Source: Candidatus Gastranaerophilales bacterium (lineage in GTDB: Bacteria; Bacillota; Clostridia; Lachnospirales; Lachnospiraceae). From it: DNA of 38,929 bases. The stretch lies in the NCBI GenBank assembly GCA_023663225.1, contig JAMPHU010000027.1:1-38929 (forward strand). The letters are read 5' to 3'. Below are positions 17,190-24,497 of the stretch, piece after piece. The notes under the pieces are model-generated. The model made no database searches, was not told the origin of the DNA, and saw only the letters and a list, made by a program, of their open reading frames with translations. The position numbers and the translations under genes are program-made. Within the stretch, counting starts at the first letter, position 1; every line of letters starts with the position of its first letter.

Positions 17190-17927
17190 ATGATTTTAAA
17201 GGTGACAATGCCGTCTAAGGTGCAGTTTAAGTTAATAAGAAGAGAGAATTTTGCAAAGAGGAAACCAGGTGAGATTCACTATATCGGAGGAACGGAGGTG
17301 CTGCCGCCGCCTCTGGAGTTGGAGCAGGAGGCCAGGGTGATCGGCGCTCTGGGAACGGAGCAGGACGGTCAGGCGAAGGCTACTTTGATCGAGCACAATC
17401 TGCGTCTGGTGGTGTATATCGCCAAAAAATTTGACAACACGGGGGTGGGAGTGGAAGATCTGATCTCCATCGGCACGATCGGATTGATCAAATCTATCAA
17501 TACCTTTAAGCCTGACAAGAACATCAAACTGGCGACTTACGCCTCCAGATGTATCGAAAACGAGATCTTGATGTACTTGAGAAGGAACAACAAGACTAGG
17601 CTGGAGGTCTCCATAGACGAGCCGCTCAATGTGGACTGGGACGGAAATGAGCTGCTTTTGTCGGATATTCTGGGGACGGACGAGGACGTGATCTATCGAA
17701 ATATTGAAAACGAGGTGGAGAGAAAGCTTCTCATGGGGGCGATCAGTAAGCTTTCGGAGCGGGAGAAGACGATCATCCGTCTGCGATTTGGATTGGGAAG
17801 CAGAGACGGACAGGAGATGACGCAGAAGGAGGTGGCAAGTTATCTGGGGATATCGCAGTCATACATCTCCCGCCTGGAAAAAAAGATCATGCGCCAGTTG
17901 AGAAAGGAGATGAGTATGCAGATTTAG
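17190..17927 (+). CDS. sigE: RNA polymerase sporulation sigma factor SigE (pro-sigma-E)
   Basis: The 245-aa sigma-70 family protein shows the sigma-E hallmarks: [14 protein letters not shown] around residues 29-42, [41 protein letters not shown] and the helix-turn-helix [15 protein letters not shown]. The first 28 or so residues are a basic pro-sequence like that of Bacillus pro-sigma-E, which is cut near the Tyr-Ile-Gly-Gly segment. It controls early mother-cell genes. In Bacillus sigG follows directly; here sigG lies 1.5 kb further on and on the other strand. Confidence 0.96.
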   Translation: MILKVTMPSKVQFKLIRRENFAKRKPGEIHYIGGTEVLPPPLELEQEARVIGALGTEQDGQAKATLIEHNLRLVVYIAKKFDNTGVGVEDLISIGTIGLIKSINTFKPDKNIKLATYASRCIENEILMYLRRNNKTRLEVSIDEPLNVDWDGNELLLSDILGTDEDVIYRNIENEVERKLLMGAISKLSEREKTIIRLRFGLGSRDGQEMTQKEVASYLGISQSYISRLEKKIMRQLRKEMSMQI

Positions 17928-17928
17928 T

Positions 17929-17957
17929 TTGCAAAGCGGCGCAGTCTGTATTATACT
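17929..17957 (+). promoter_or_regulatory. Sigma-A-type promoter upstream of the small unknown gene
   Basis: TTGCAA (17929-17934), a 17-bp spacer and TATACT (17952-17957). It begins right after the sigE stop and would serve 17993-18301 and perhaps the VanZ gene. Confidence 0.65.
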
Positions 17958-17992
17958 TAAATACATAGCTGTTTATGTAGAAGGAAATGATA

Positions 17993-18301
17993 ATGATACA
18001 ACGAGACGATATATTGTCCATGGAATATTTGAAGAAGACAGAGTTTACCGGATGCCATAAGGGTATGCGCTATCGCCTGGAGAAGGCGGAGGAGGACGGG
18101 GAGAGACGGCTGAAATGTACGGTGTGGCCGGAGCCTTTTAATTTTTTTACAACCCCCGACGAGCAGAAGGAGAGCGAGCTGTTTGACTTTGAGGAGAGCG
18201 GTGTGGAAGCCGCTGTCGCGTGGATGAATACCAGATTTTCTGAAGAGAGGGAAAAATGGGAGCATGCCGCTTCTCATTGGGACGTATATCGGTTGCGATA
18301 G
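17993..18301 (+). CDS. Small conserved-looking protein of unknown function
   Basis: The 102-aa acidic protein starts MIQRDDILSMEYLKKTEFTG. It has no membrane span, signal peptide or motif I can name; WPEPFNFF and a C-terminal helix rich in Glu/Trp are its most distinctive parts. I recall similar small proteins in other Lachnospiraceae but no function. The ATG at 17993 is preferred over 17987 because AAGGA (17981-17985) is 7 nt before it but nearly touches the earlier ATG. It has its own promoter, and the VanZ gene follows after 15 nt. Confidence 0.8.
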   Translation: MIQRDDILSMEYLKKTEFTGCHKGMRYRLEKAEEDGERRLKCTVWPEPFNFFTTPDEQKESELFDFEESGVEAAVAWMNTRFSEEREKWEHAASHWDVYRLR

Positions 18302-18316
18302 ATACGGAGCCGCGTT

Positions 18317-19348
18317 ATGTTAAAATATATTTTGCAAGATCTGGCGAATGTATTCCGCTACCTGCCCTACGGACTGGTAGCGGGGATACTGGTCGCCATT
18401 GTCTTAAGTGTGGTCAATGACAGGAGGGTCAAAAAAGAGCGTGCGCCTTTTTCCGTGGCGGCGACCACCGGTTTTTTTATGTATGTGGTGATTATGCTTT
18501 TCATCACCTTTTTGTCCAGAGAGAGTGGGAGCAGAAATGGGATCGATCTGGAGCTTTTTTCTACCTGGGGGATCAATACGCGCAATAATGCCTATGTGGT
18601 GGAGAATGTGCTGTTGTTCGTTCCCTTTGGCTTTGTGTGCGCCTGGGCGCTGAAAAGCGCCAGAAAATTGCCGGTCTGTACACTGTATGGAGCGGCGGGA
18701 AGTATGCTGATCGAGCTGATGCAGCTTGTGACGCAGAGAGGCGTCTTTCAGATCGACGATGTGCTCACCAACACGCTGGGTACTATGATCGGATATCTTT
18801 TGTTCCGGTGTGTGCTGAATGAGGAACGCACCGGAAGGCAGCGGATTCGATGGGGCGTTGTGCTTTTGGGGATGATCCTGACGGCGGCGGTGGCTTTGTT
18901 TGTGTTTGGATTTGCCAGCGAGGGCACGCACACTTCTGACGGATCCGATATGAGTGTGACCCGTTATCTGGTACAAGCAGTACAGGCATGGCTGGGGATC
19001 GATCTGGGTCGCATCGAGCTTGCGGCGGTACTCAAATTTTTCCACCCTTTGTTGAACAAGCTGGCTCATGCGTTGGAATATGCCGCAATCTGTGTGGCGC
19101 TTGGCTTCGGTTTCCAGATGATCAGGCATAAACGCGCGCGGATAGTCAACTATTTTTACGCGCTGTTCTTCTGCGGTGTGATCGCCGTGCTGGATGAGCT
19201 TTTACAACAGTATGTCTTCAAGCGGGCGGGCAGAGCCGTGGATGTGCTGGTGGACATCGCGGGAGCTGTCATAGGCGGCTGTATCTATGTGTTTTTGAGT
19301 GAGTTTTTGGAGTTTTTGACAGGGGAAGAAAATGAGGAAATGGATTGA
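18317..19348 (+). CDS. Membrane protein with two VanZ-like domains
   Basis: The 343-aa polytopic protein is roughly twice the length of a single VanZ domain. The first domain (about residues 55-165) has NVLLFVPFGFVCAW and the acidic ELMQLVTQRGVFQIDDVLTNTLGT segment. The second (about 235-335) repeats the pattern: KLAHALEYAAICVALGFGF and DELLQQYVFKRAGRAVDVLVDIAGA. VanZ proteins confer low-level teicoplanin resistance in some hosts, but most genomic copies have no proven role, so none is claimed. Its 3' end runs to the edge of the hairpin at 19349. Confidence 0.85.
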   Translation: MLKYILQDLANVFRYLPYGLVAGILVAIVLSVVNDRRVKKERAPFSVAATTGFFMYVVIMLFITFLSRESGSRNGIDLELFSTWGINTRNNAYVVENVLLFVPFGFVCAWALKSARKLPVCTLYGAAGSMLIELMQLVTQRGVFQIDDVLTNTLGTMIGYLLFRCVLNEERTGRQRIRWGVVLLGMILTAAVALFVFGFASEGTHTSDGSDMSVTRYLVQAVQAWLGIDLGRIELAAVLKFFHPLLNKLAHALEYAAICVALGFGFQMIRHKRARIVNYFYALFFCGVIAVLDELLQQYVFKRAGRAVDVLVDIAGAVIGGCIYVFLSEFLEFLTGEENEEMD

Positions 19349-19440
19349 CCTTCCCATATACCCTATTTTGTTCCGAAGCGGCGGCTGGTTACAAAATAGG
19401 GTGTATGGAAAGGCGTAAGCTTTTATACGACAGCTCCTTT
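19349..19440. repeat. Palindrome of the nested-hairpin family between convergent genes; bidirectional terminator
   Basis: The inner arms 19349-19371 and 19391-19413 pair over 23 positions with one mismatch and one wobble. The loop is the 19-nt family loop (19372-19390). The stem core differs from the copies at 15583 and 31273 on both arms (ACCCTA/TAGGGT). Only one outer arm is present (GACAGCTCCTTTTT side, to about 19440); the other is replaced by the end of the VanZ gene. Confidence 0.75.
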
Positions 19441-20220
19441 TTATGCCGACAGATAGTTGCGCATGGTGTGCAGCGCCTTTTTCTCCAGCCGTGAAACCTG
19501 GGCCTGGGAGATGCCGATCAGATCGGCCACCTCCATCTGGGTCTTTCCCTCGAAGAAGCGCAAGGAGATGATCTCCCGCTCCCTGTCGTTTAGTCTTTTC
19601 ATGGCCTCGCTGAGGGAGAGGTGTTCGACCCAGTTGTCTTCTTTGTTCTTTTTGTCGCTGATCTGATCCATGACATAGAGGGTGTCGCCGCCGTCGGTGA
19701 AGATGGGTTCGTAGAGACTCATGGGGTTTTGGATGGCGTCCATGGCGTACACGATGTCTTCTTTGGAAATGCCGATCTCTGATGCGATCTCTTCGATGGT
19801 GGGTTCTTTTAAGTTTTTGCGGGTCAGATTGTCGCGGGCATAGATTGCCTTGTAGGCGGTATCCTTCAAGGAGCGGGATACCCGAAGCTGGCTGTTGTCC
19901 CTGAGAAAACGCCTGATTTCACCGATGATCATGGGAACTGCATAAGTGGAAAATTTGACGCTCATAGAGGGGTCAAAATTGTCGATCGCCTTGATCAGGC
20001 CGATGCAGCCGATCTGAAACAGATCGTCCACATTTTCGCTGCTGGAAGAGAAGCGTTTGATGACGCTGAGCACCAGACGCAGATTCCCCTCGATATAAGT
20101 TTCTCTGGCGTTCTGATCGCCGTTTTCGATGCGCTTGAAAAGCGCCTCTTTTTCCTCCGCCTTCAGCAGGGGGAGCTTGGCGGTGTTCACACCGCAGATC
20201 TCTACTTTTCCCAATGCCAT
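19441..20220 (-). CDS. sigG: RNA polymerase sporulation sigma factor SigG
   Basis: The 259-aa forespore sigma factor starts MALGKVEICGVNTAKLPLLK, the typical sigma-G N-terminus. It has NLRLVLSVIKRF, DDLFQIGCIGLIKAIDNFD, KFSTYAVPMIIGEIRRFLRD and a C-terminal helix-turn-helix DLIGISQAQVSRLEKKAL. The frame is open further upstream, but the ATG at 20220 fits the family length and has GGAGGAA just before it. The protein directs late forespore genes and is normally autoregulated; a sigma-F/G promoter is visible at 20287-20316. Confidence 0.96.
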   Translation of the reverse strand: MALGKVEICGVNTAKLPLLKAEEKEALFKRIENGDQNARETYIEGNLRLVLSVIKRFSSSSENVDDLFQIGCIGLIKAIDNFDPSMSVKFSTYAVPMIIGEIRRFLRDNSQLRVSRSLKDTAYKAIYARDNLTRKNLKEPTIEEIASEIGISKEDIVYAMDAIQNPMSLYEPIFTDGGDTLYVMDQISDKKNKEDNWVEHLSLSEAMKRLNDREREIISLRFFEGKTQMEVADLIGISQAQVSRLEKKALHTMRNYLSA

Positions 20221-20286
20221 GTTTCTTCCTCCATCTATTTTTGTCGGGGATACCGCGTGAACGGATATCATCGTTTTTGGTAATGG

Positions 20287-20316
20287 TAGTATGCTCTTTG
20301 GAGTGTCAGGATATAC
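20287..20316 (-). promoter_or_regulatory. Sigma-F/sigma-G promoter of sigG
   Basis: Read on the minus strand: GTATA (20312-20316), an 18-bp gap and CATACTA (20287-20293). These match the forespore consensus GHATR and CATNHTA. It gives a leader of about 60 nt and would support sigma-F start-up and sigma-G autoregulation. Confidence 0.75.
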
Positions 20317-20377
20317 GGTGAAAGCATATAATAGTGATGAAGAAAATGATCGCACAAATTGCGAAAAAGGGAGAAAA

Positions 20378-20611
20378 ATGCTGTTATCGGAACTAAAATG
20401 CAAGGACGTGATCAACATCAGAGATTGCAAAAAGCTGGGACATATCGGAGATATTGAGTTTGACGAGTGCAGCGGGTGCATTTGCAAGATCATCGTGCCG
20501 GGGGGAAATAAGATTATGAATTTTCTCAGATGCGACCCCGATATTGTGATCCCTTATAAAGATATACGCCAGATCGGGCCGGACATCATTTTGGTTGACA
20601 TTCACTGTTGA
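20378..20611 (+). CDS. ylmC: YlmC/YmxH-family PRC-barrel sporulation protein
   Basis: The 77-aa protein begins MLLSELKCKDVINIRDCKKLGHIGDIEFD and has the single small beta-barrel of the YlmC/YmxH family. These are found in spore formers, often next to sporulation sigma genes; their function is not settled. The ATG at 20378 follows GGGAGAAA and gives the usual length, so the longer open frame from 20291 is not used. It is divergent from sigG, and its promoter region overlaps the sigG promoter. The -10-like TATAAT is at 20327-20332 with a poor -35. Confidence 0.88.
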   Translation: MLLSELKCKDVINIRDCKKLGHIGDIEFDECSGCICKIIVPGGNKIMNFLRCDPDIVIPYKDIRQIGPDIILVDIHC

Positions 20612-20623
20612 GAAAGTTATAAT
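20595..20623 (+). promoter_or_regulatory. Perfect-consensus sigma-A promoter of nrdR
   Basis: TTGACA (20595-20600), 17 bp and TATAAT (20618-20623). The -35 lies in the last codons of ylmC. Just after the expected start, AAATATAC is repeated at 20633-20640 and 20642-20649, a possible operator. I see no canonical NrdR box. Confidence 0.8.
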
Positions 20624-20668
20624 ATCAATAATAAATATACGAAATATACAGGTTGAGGGAGGTACTTT

Positions 20669-21145
20669 ATGAAATGCCCTTTTTGTAGTCACGAGAATAC
20701 CCGAGTCATAGACTCCAGGCCCGCAGACGAGAATAATTCCATCCGCCGCAGGCGGGTGTGTGACAAATGCGGCAAACGCTTCACTACCTACGAGAAGGTG
20801 GAGACCATTCCCCTGATCATTATAAAGAAAGATAACAATAGGGAGGCCTACGACCGCTCCAAGATCGAGGCGGGCGTGCTCAGAGCTTGTCACAAGCGGC
20901 CGGTCAGCGCTGCACACATCACCAAACTGGTGGATGAGGTGGAGTATGAGGTCACCAATATGGAGGAGCGGGAGATTCAGAGCCAGATCATAGGTGAGCT
21001 TGTTATGAACAAACTCAAGGATCTGGACGCGGTGGCGTATGTGCGTTTTGCGTCCGTGTACAGAGAGTTTAAGGATATCAATACCTTTATGGATGCTCTG
21101 AAGAATGTTTTGCAGCATGACGCTATGGACGGGGGAGAGCAGTGA
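20669..21145 (+). CDS. nrdR: Transcriptional repressor NrdR
   Basis: The 158-aa protein has an N-terminal zinc ribbon (CPFC at residues 3-6, CDKCGKRF near 31) followed by an ATP-cone domain (about residues 49-139). It senses dATP/ATP and represses ribonucleotide reductase operons. No nrd operon is in the window. The GGGAGG box is 8 nt before the ATG. Its stop codon abuts the stop codon of the convergent flippase gene with no base between. Confidence 0.97.
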   Translation: MKCPFCSHENTRVIDSRPADENNSIRRRRVCDKCGKRFTTYEKVETIPLIIIKKDNNREAYDRSKIEAGVLRACHKRPVSAAHITKLVDEVEYEVTNMEEREIQSQIIGELVMNKLKDLDAVAYVRFASVYREFKDINTFMDALKNVLQHDAMDGGEQ

Positions 21146-22501
21146 TTAGCGTCTCCTGCCGGTGAATCGGTACAGGCAGAGCAGATAGAGCACGCTCAAG
21201 ACGATCTGACTGCAAAGGATTCCCCAGAGATATCCCTTGATGCCAAAGCGCGGAACGGCCAGGAAGACGAAAGCAAGCCGTACTAACAGGCTGAACACAT
21301 TCAAGACAAAAATGCGTCCTGCCATTCCCAGACCTTGCAGGATGCTGGAGAGCGTGGTGTCCAGGTACAAAAAGGGACATAAGAAGCTCAGTGTTCGGAT
21401 GAAATGTCCGGCCAAGGGGCTGTCAAAGAGGCTTCGTCCGGCCCAGCCGCCCAGCAGCAGAAAGACAGCCATACATACGAAACCCAAGGCAAAGCAGTAT
21501 TTGATGGTGCGCATAGCGGCCTCTTTTACTGCTTTCATATTGCCCACGGCATAGCTCTCCGAGATCATGGGCAGCAGCAATACCGACACCGAGCCGGTGA
21601 TGGCATTGGGAAAAAAGATAAAGGGCATGGCCATACCGGTCAGCACACCGTATACGCTGAGTGATGTGGCAGTATCGTAACCGTAGGATTTCAGGCAGGC
21701 GGGAATGGAGACGGACTCTATACTCTGTAAAATGTTTAACACGATGCGGTTTGCCGTCAGTGGGAGAGCCATTCCCAGGATGCTTTTGTAGACGGGGAGC
21801 AAAGCCTGTCTGTGCGCGGATCCGCCCATTTTTTTGGAGGCGAGAAGGGTTCTGCGCCCCGACGTCAGGCTGCCATAGACGGACAGCACGGAGATCAGCA
21901 TGGACACGAACTCTCCCACTACCAGGCCGAACACGGCCACATTGATGGAAGGGGCGCCTCCCTCTGTCGCGGCGCGGACGGAGAGCAGATAGACGCATGC
22001 CACGCGGGTGATCTGCTCCAATAGCTGCGTGACGGCGGGCACAGAGGTTTTTTTCCTCCCATAAAAATATCCGTTGATACAGGCGTGGATGGCGCTCATG
22101 GGGATGGAAAAAGCAAGGATGCGCAGCATGGAGGCGGTGCGCGCTTCCAACAGCATATGTATGGCGATGAGATCCGACAGAGAGTATATGACGATGCTGC
22201 AAAGGACAGATAGCGGCAGCGAGATGCTCAGGCCCACGAACACAGGTTTGAAGGAGGAATTCTTATCTTTGACGGCGCGCTCCGCCACAAACTTGGAGAT
22301 GGCGGTCTGGTAGCCTGCCGCCGTGAGGGAAAAGGCGAGCGACAGCACGGGATTGACCAACTGATAAATCCCCATTCCCTCCTCTCCAAAGAGTCTGGAG
22401 AGATAGATTCTGTAAAAGAAACCGATGATGCGGGTGATAAAGCCGGTCAGGGTCAGGACGGCGGTTCCGATGAGCAGAGGATGGCGCTTGAGTTGTTTCA
22501 T
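21146..22501 (-). CDS. SpoVB-like polysaccharide/lipid flippase (MOP superfamily)
   Basis: The 451-aa polytopic protein has about 12-14 hydrophobic segments. Its N-terminus (LIGTAVLTLTGFITRIIGFFYRIYLSRLFGEEGMGIYQL) is the pattern of the SpoVB/polysaccharide-transport group, here split over residues 10-48. SpoVB is needed for spore cortex synthesis in Bacillus; relatives flip undecaprenyl-linked precursors, so the exact substrate is not shown by the sequence. The window lacks a murJ or other flippase gene. No convincing promoter or strong ribosome binding site is visible upstream of the ATG. Confidence 0.88.
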   Translation of the reverse strand: MKQLKRHPLLIGTAVLTLTGFITRIIGFFYRIYLSRLFGEEGMGIYQLVNPVLSLAFSLTAAGYQTAISKFVAERAVKDKNSSFKPVFVGLSISLPLSVLCSIVIYSLSDLIAIHMLLEARTASMLRILAFSIPMSAIHACINGYFYGRKKTSVPAVTQLLEQITRVACVYLLSVRAATEGGAPSINVAVFGLVVGEFVSMLISVLSVYGSLTSGRRTLLASKKMGGSAHRQALLPVYKSILGMALPLTANRIVLNILQSIESVSIPACLKSYGYDTATSLSVYGVLTGMAMPFIFFPNAITGSVSVLLLPMISESYAVGNMKAVKEAAMRTIKYCFALGFVCMAVFLLLGGWAGRSLFDSPLAGHFIRTLSFLCPFLYLDTTLSSILQGLGMAGRIFVLNVFSLLVRLAFVFLAVPRFGIKGYLWGILCSQIVLSVLYLLCLYRFTGRRR

Positions 22502-22553
22502 AAAAGAGGGTCCCTATCAAAAGCTTTCTCTCATATATATTCTCTGGAGATAG

Positions 22554-22582
22554 TTGACAGAACATCATTTCGGTGCTATATT
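22554..22582 (+). promoter_or_regulatory. Sigma-A promoter of iscS
   Basis: TTGACA (22554-22559), 17 bp and TATATT (22577-22582). It predicts transcription from about 22589 and a leader of about 70 nt. Confidence 0.8.
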
Positions 22583-22616
22583 ATTTCTGTATTTCCTAGT
22601 AAGGCGGTATAAATAA

Positions 22617-22637
22617 GGTACTTAAATAAAAAGTACC
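22617..22637. promoter_or_regulatory. Inverted repeat in the iscS leader
   Basis: GGTACTT (22617-22623) and AAGTACC (22631-22637) flank a 7-nt AT spacer, preceded by the similar half CGGTA at 22604-22608. It lies between the predicted start site and the ribosome binding site. This could be an operator (for example for an Rrf2-type iron-sulfur regulator) or a leader hairpin. The regulator is not in the window. Confidence 0.5.
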
Positions 22638-22659
22638 GATATATAAAGGAGGTTGTAGG

Positions 22660-23838
22660 ATGATATATTTGGATAATGCAGCCACCACCAAGACTGCACC
22701 AGAGGTCGTGGAAGCGATGCTTCCTTATTTTTCCGAGTGTTACGGCAACGCGAGCGCGATCTATGGACTGGGTTCTGAGAGCAAGAAGGCCATCACAGAG
22801 GCCAGAGAGAAGATTGCCGGATGTCTGGGCGCCAAGCCTCAGGAGATTTATTTTACGGCCGGTGGTTCCGAGTCCGACAACTGGGCGCTTAAGGCGGCGG
22901 CCGAGGCGTACAAAAGTAAGGGGAAGCATATTATCACGACTCGGATCGAGCATCATGCCGTACTTCACACCTGTCAGTATTTGGAGCAGGAGGGATATGA
23001 AGTCACTTATCTGGGCGTGGATCGGGACGGTTTGGTGGATCCGGAGGAGTTAAAGCGCGCGATCCGGCCGGATACCATTTTGATCAGTATCATGTTTGCC
23101 AACAATGAGATCGGTACGATCGAGCCGATCAAGGAGATCGGCGCCATCGCAAAAGAGCGGGGCGTTTTGTTCCACACGGACGCCGTGCAGGCATTTGGAC
23201 AGGTGCCGATCAACGTGGATGAGCTTCATATCGACATGCTCAGCGCCAGCGGACATAAGTTGAACGGCCCCAAAGGAATCGGATTTCTCTACATTCGAAC
23301 CGGCGTCAAGATCCGTTCCTTTGTGCACGGCGGCGCGCAGGAGAGAAGCCGCCGCGCGGGGACAGAAAACGTGCCGGGGATTGTCGGCCTGGGAGTGGCC
23401 GCCGAGAGAGCCGTGTCCACCATGGCGGAGCGGACAGGGAAGGAAGCGATGTTAAGGGATTATCTGATCGAGCGTGTGGAGAAGGAGATCCCTTACTGTT
23501 GGCTGAACGGTCATCGCACAAAGCGCCTTCCCAACAATGCGAATTTTTCCTTTTTGTATATTGAAGGAGAGTCCATGTTGATCATGTTGGATATGAAAGG
23601 GATCTGTGCATCCAGCGGATCCGCGTGTACTTCCGGTTCCCTGGATCCATCACACGTGTTATTGGCGATCGGCCTGAAACATGAGGAGGCGCATGGTTCC
23701 CTGAGACTTACGCTGTCCGAGGAGACCACCAGGGAAGATCTGGACACCGTGGTGGAGGAGCTGAAAGCGATCGTAAAAAGACTGCGGGATATGTCGCCGC
23801 TGTATGCGGATTTCCAGGCAGGAAAGAGCTCTCTATAA
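22660..23838 (+). CDS. iscS: Cysteine desulfurase (IscS/NifS family)
   Basis: The 392-aa PLP enzyme takes sulfur from cysteine and leaves a persulfide for Fe-S assembly and tRNA thiolation. DNAATTK starts the protein, HHAVLHTC lies in the cofactor site, the PLP lysine is K200 in [10 protein letters not shown], and the persulfide cysteine is C323 in [10 protein letters not shown]. The long active-site loop after SSGSAC places it in the IscS/NifS group I rather than SufS. RBS AAAGGAGG. iscU and mnmA, which take its sulfur, follow. Confidence 0.96.
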   Translation: MIYLDNAATTKTAPEVVEAMLPYFSECYGNASAIYGLGSESKKAITEAREKIAGCLGAKPQEIYFTAGGSESDNWALKAAAEAYKSKGKHIITTRIEHHAVLHTCQYLEQEGYEVTYLGVDRDGLVDPEELKRAIRPDTILISIMFANNEIGTIEPIKEIGAIAKERGVLFHTDAVQAFGQVPINVDELHIDMLSASGHKLNGPKGIGFLYIRTGVKIRSFVHGGAQERSRRAGTENVPGIVGLGVAAERAVSTMAERTGKEAMLRDYLIERVEKEIPYCWLNGHRTKRLPNNANFSFLYIEGESMLIMLDMKGICASSGSACTSGSLDPSHVLLAIGLKHEEAHGSLRLTLSEETTREDLDTVVEELKAIVKRLRDMSPLYADFQAGKSSL

Positions 23839-23849
23839 AAGTAGCACAT

Positions 23850-23934
23850 GTGATTTAATATCATATGCAATTAAATATCATATGCGATTTATTGCCATAT
23901 GCGATTAAGTATTGCGTGTTATTTAATGTTATAT
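23850..23934. repeat. Five degenerate 17-nt tandem repeats between iscS and iscU
   Basis: Units begin at 23850, 23867, 23884, 23901 and 23918 and follow the pattern G-Y-R-ATTTAATATCATAT. Units 1 and 2 differ at about three positions; later ones drift. The tract is AT-rich and has no spacers, so it is not a CRISPR array. It occupies half of the iscS-iscU gap (23839-24014); no good promoter is seen in the rest. Confidence 0.7.
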
Positions 23935-24014
23935 AACAATCAGTGATGCGAAGCAGACCTATTTTTGAATAAGAGAGGCCAAACTGTTACTGTGTGACAG
24001 AGAAAGGAATCGAT

Positions 24015-24455
24015 ATGTATAGTGAAAAGGTGATGGATCATTTCCAGAATCCCAGAAACGTGGGAGAGATAGAGAACGCCAGCGGCGTGGGAACAGTCGG
24101 AAACGCCAAGTGCGGCGATATTATGAGGATTTTTCTCGACATTGACGAGGAGGGGATCATCAGGGAGGCAAAGTTCAAGACTTTTGGCTGCGGCGCCGCA
24201 GTCGCTACCAGTTCCATGGCCACGGAGCTGGTGAAGGGCAAGACGATCCAGGAGGCTTTGCAGGTTACCAACAAGGCCGTCATGGAAGCTTTGGACGGAT
24301 TGCCGCCCGTGAAGGTGCATTGTTCTCTGTTGGCGGAGGAGGCGATCCACGCGGCGCTCTGGGATTACGCGGAGAAAAACAATATTCAGATCGAGGGACT
24401 GCAAAAACCCAAGAACGATATCAGCGAAGACGAGGGTGAAAGCGAGGAATACTAA
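24015..24455 (+). CDS. iscU: Iron-sulfur cluster assembly scaffold IscU/NifU N-terminal domain
   Basis: The 146-aa scaffold builds [2Fe-2S]/[4Fe-4S] clusters with sulfur from IscS. MYSEKVMDHFQNPRNVGE opens the domain, and the three ligand cysteines are in NAKCGD, FGCGAAVA and VHCSLL. A 20-residue acidic tail (DISEDEGESEEY) extends beyond the domain. I chose the ATG at 24015, preceded by AAAGGA, over an in-frame GTG at 23994. Confidence 0.95.
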   Translation: MYSEKVMDHFQNPRNVGEIENASGVGTVGNAKCGDIMRIFLDIDEEGIIREAKFKTFGCGAAVATSSMATELVKGKTIQEALQVTNKAVMEALDGLPPVKVHCSLLAEEAIHAALWDYAEKNNIQIEGLQKPKNDISEDEGESEEY

Positions 24456-24497
24456 AGAGCGGAGAAGTCCTGTTGTCGTGACAAGAAGGAGAACCGG

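Noticed and set aside
18317-19348. Glycopeptide-resistance gene
   Set aside because: There is VanZ similarity only; no vanA/H/X/S/R genes nearby. VanZ-domain proteins are common in Firmicutes without such a role.
20221-20493. Longer N-terminus for sigG
   Set aside because: The added residues cross the sigma-F/G promoter and the divergent ylmC leader and are not sigma-like.
22502-22553. Sigma-E promoter for the leftward SpoVB-like gene
   Set aside because: No convincing -35/-10 pair of the sigma-E type could be found; only AT-rich TATATA stretches.
23850-23934. Possible CRISPR array
   Set aside because: The 17-nt units are directly adjacent, with no spacers, and they are degenerate; no cas genes are in the window.
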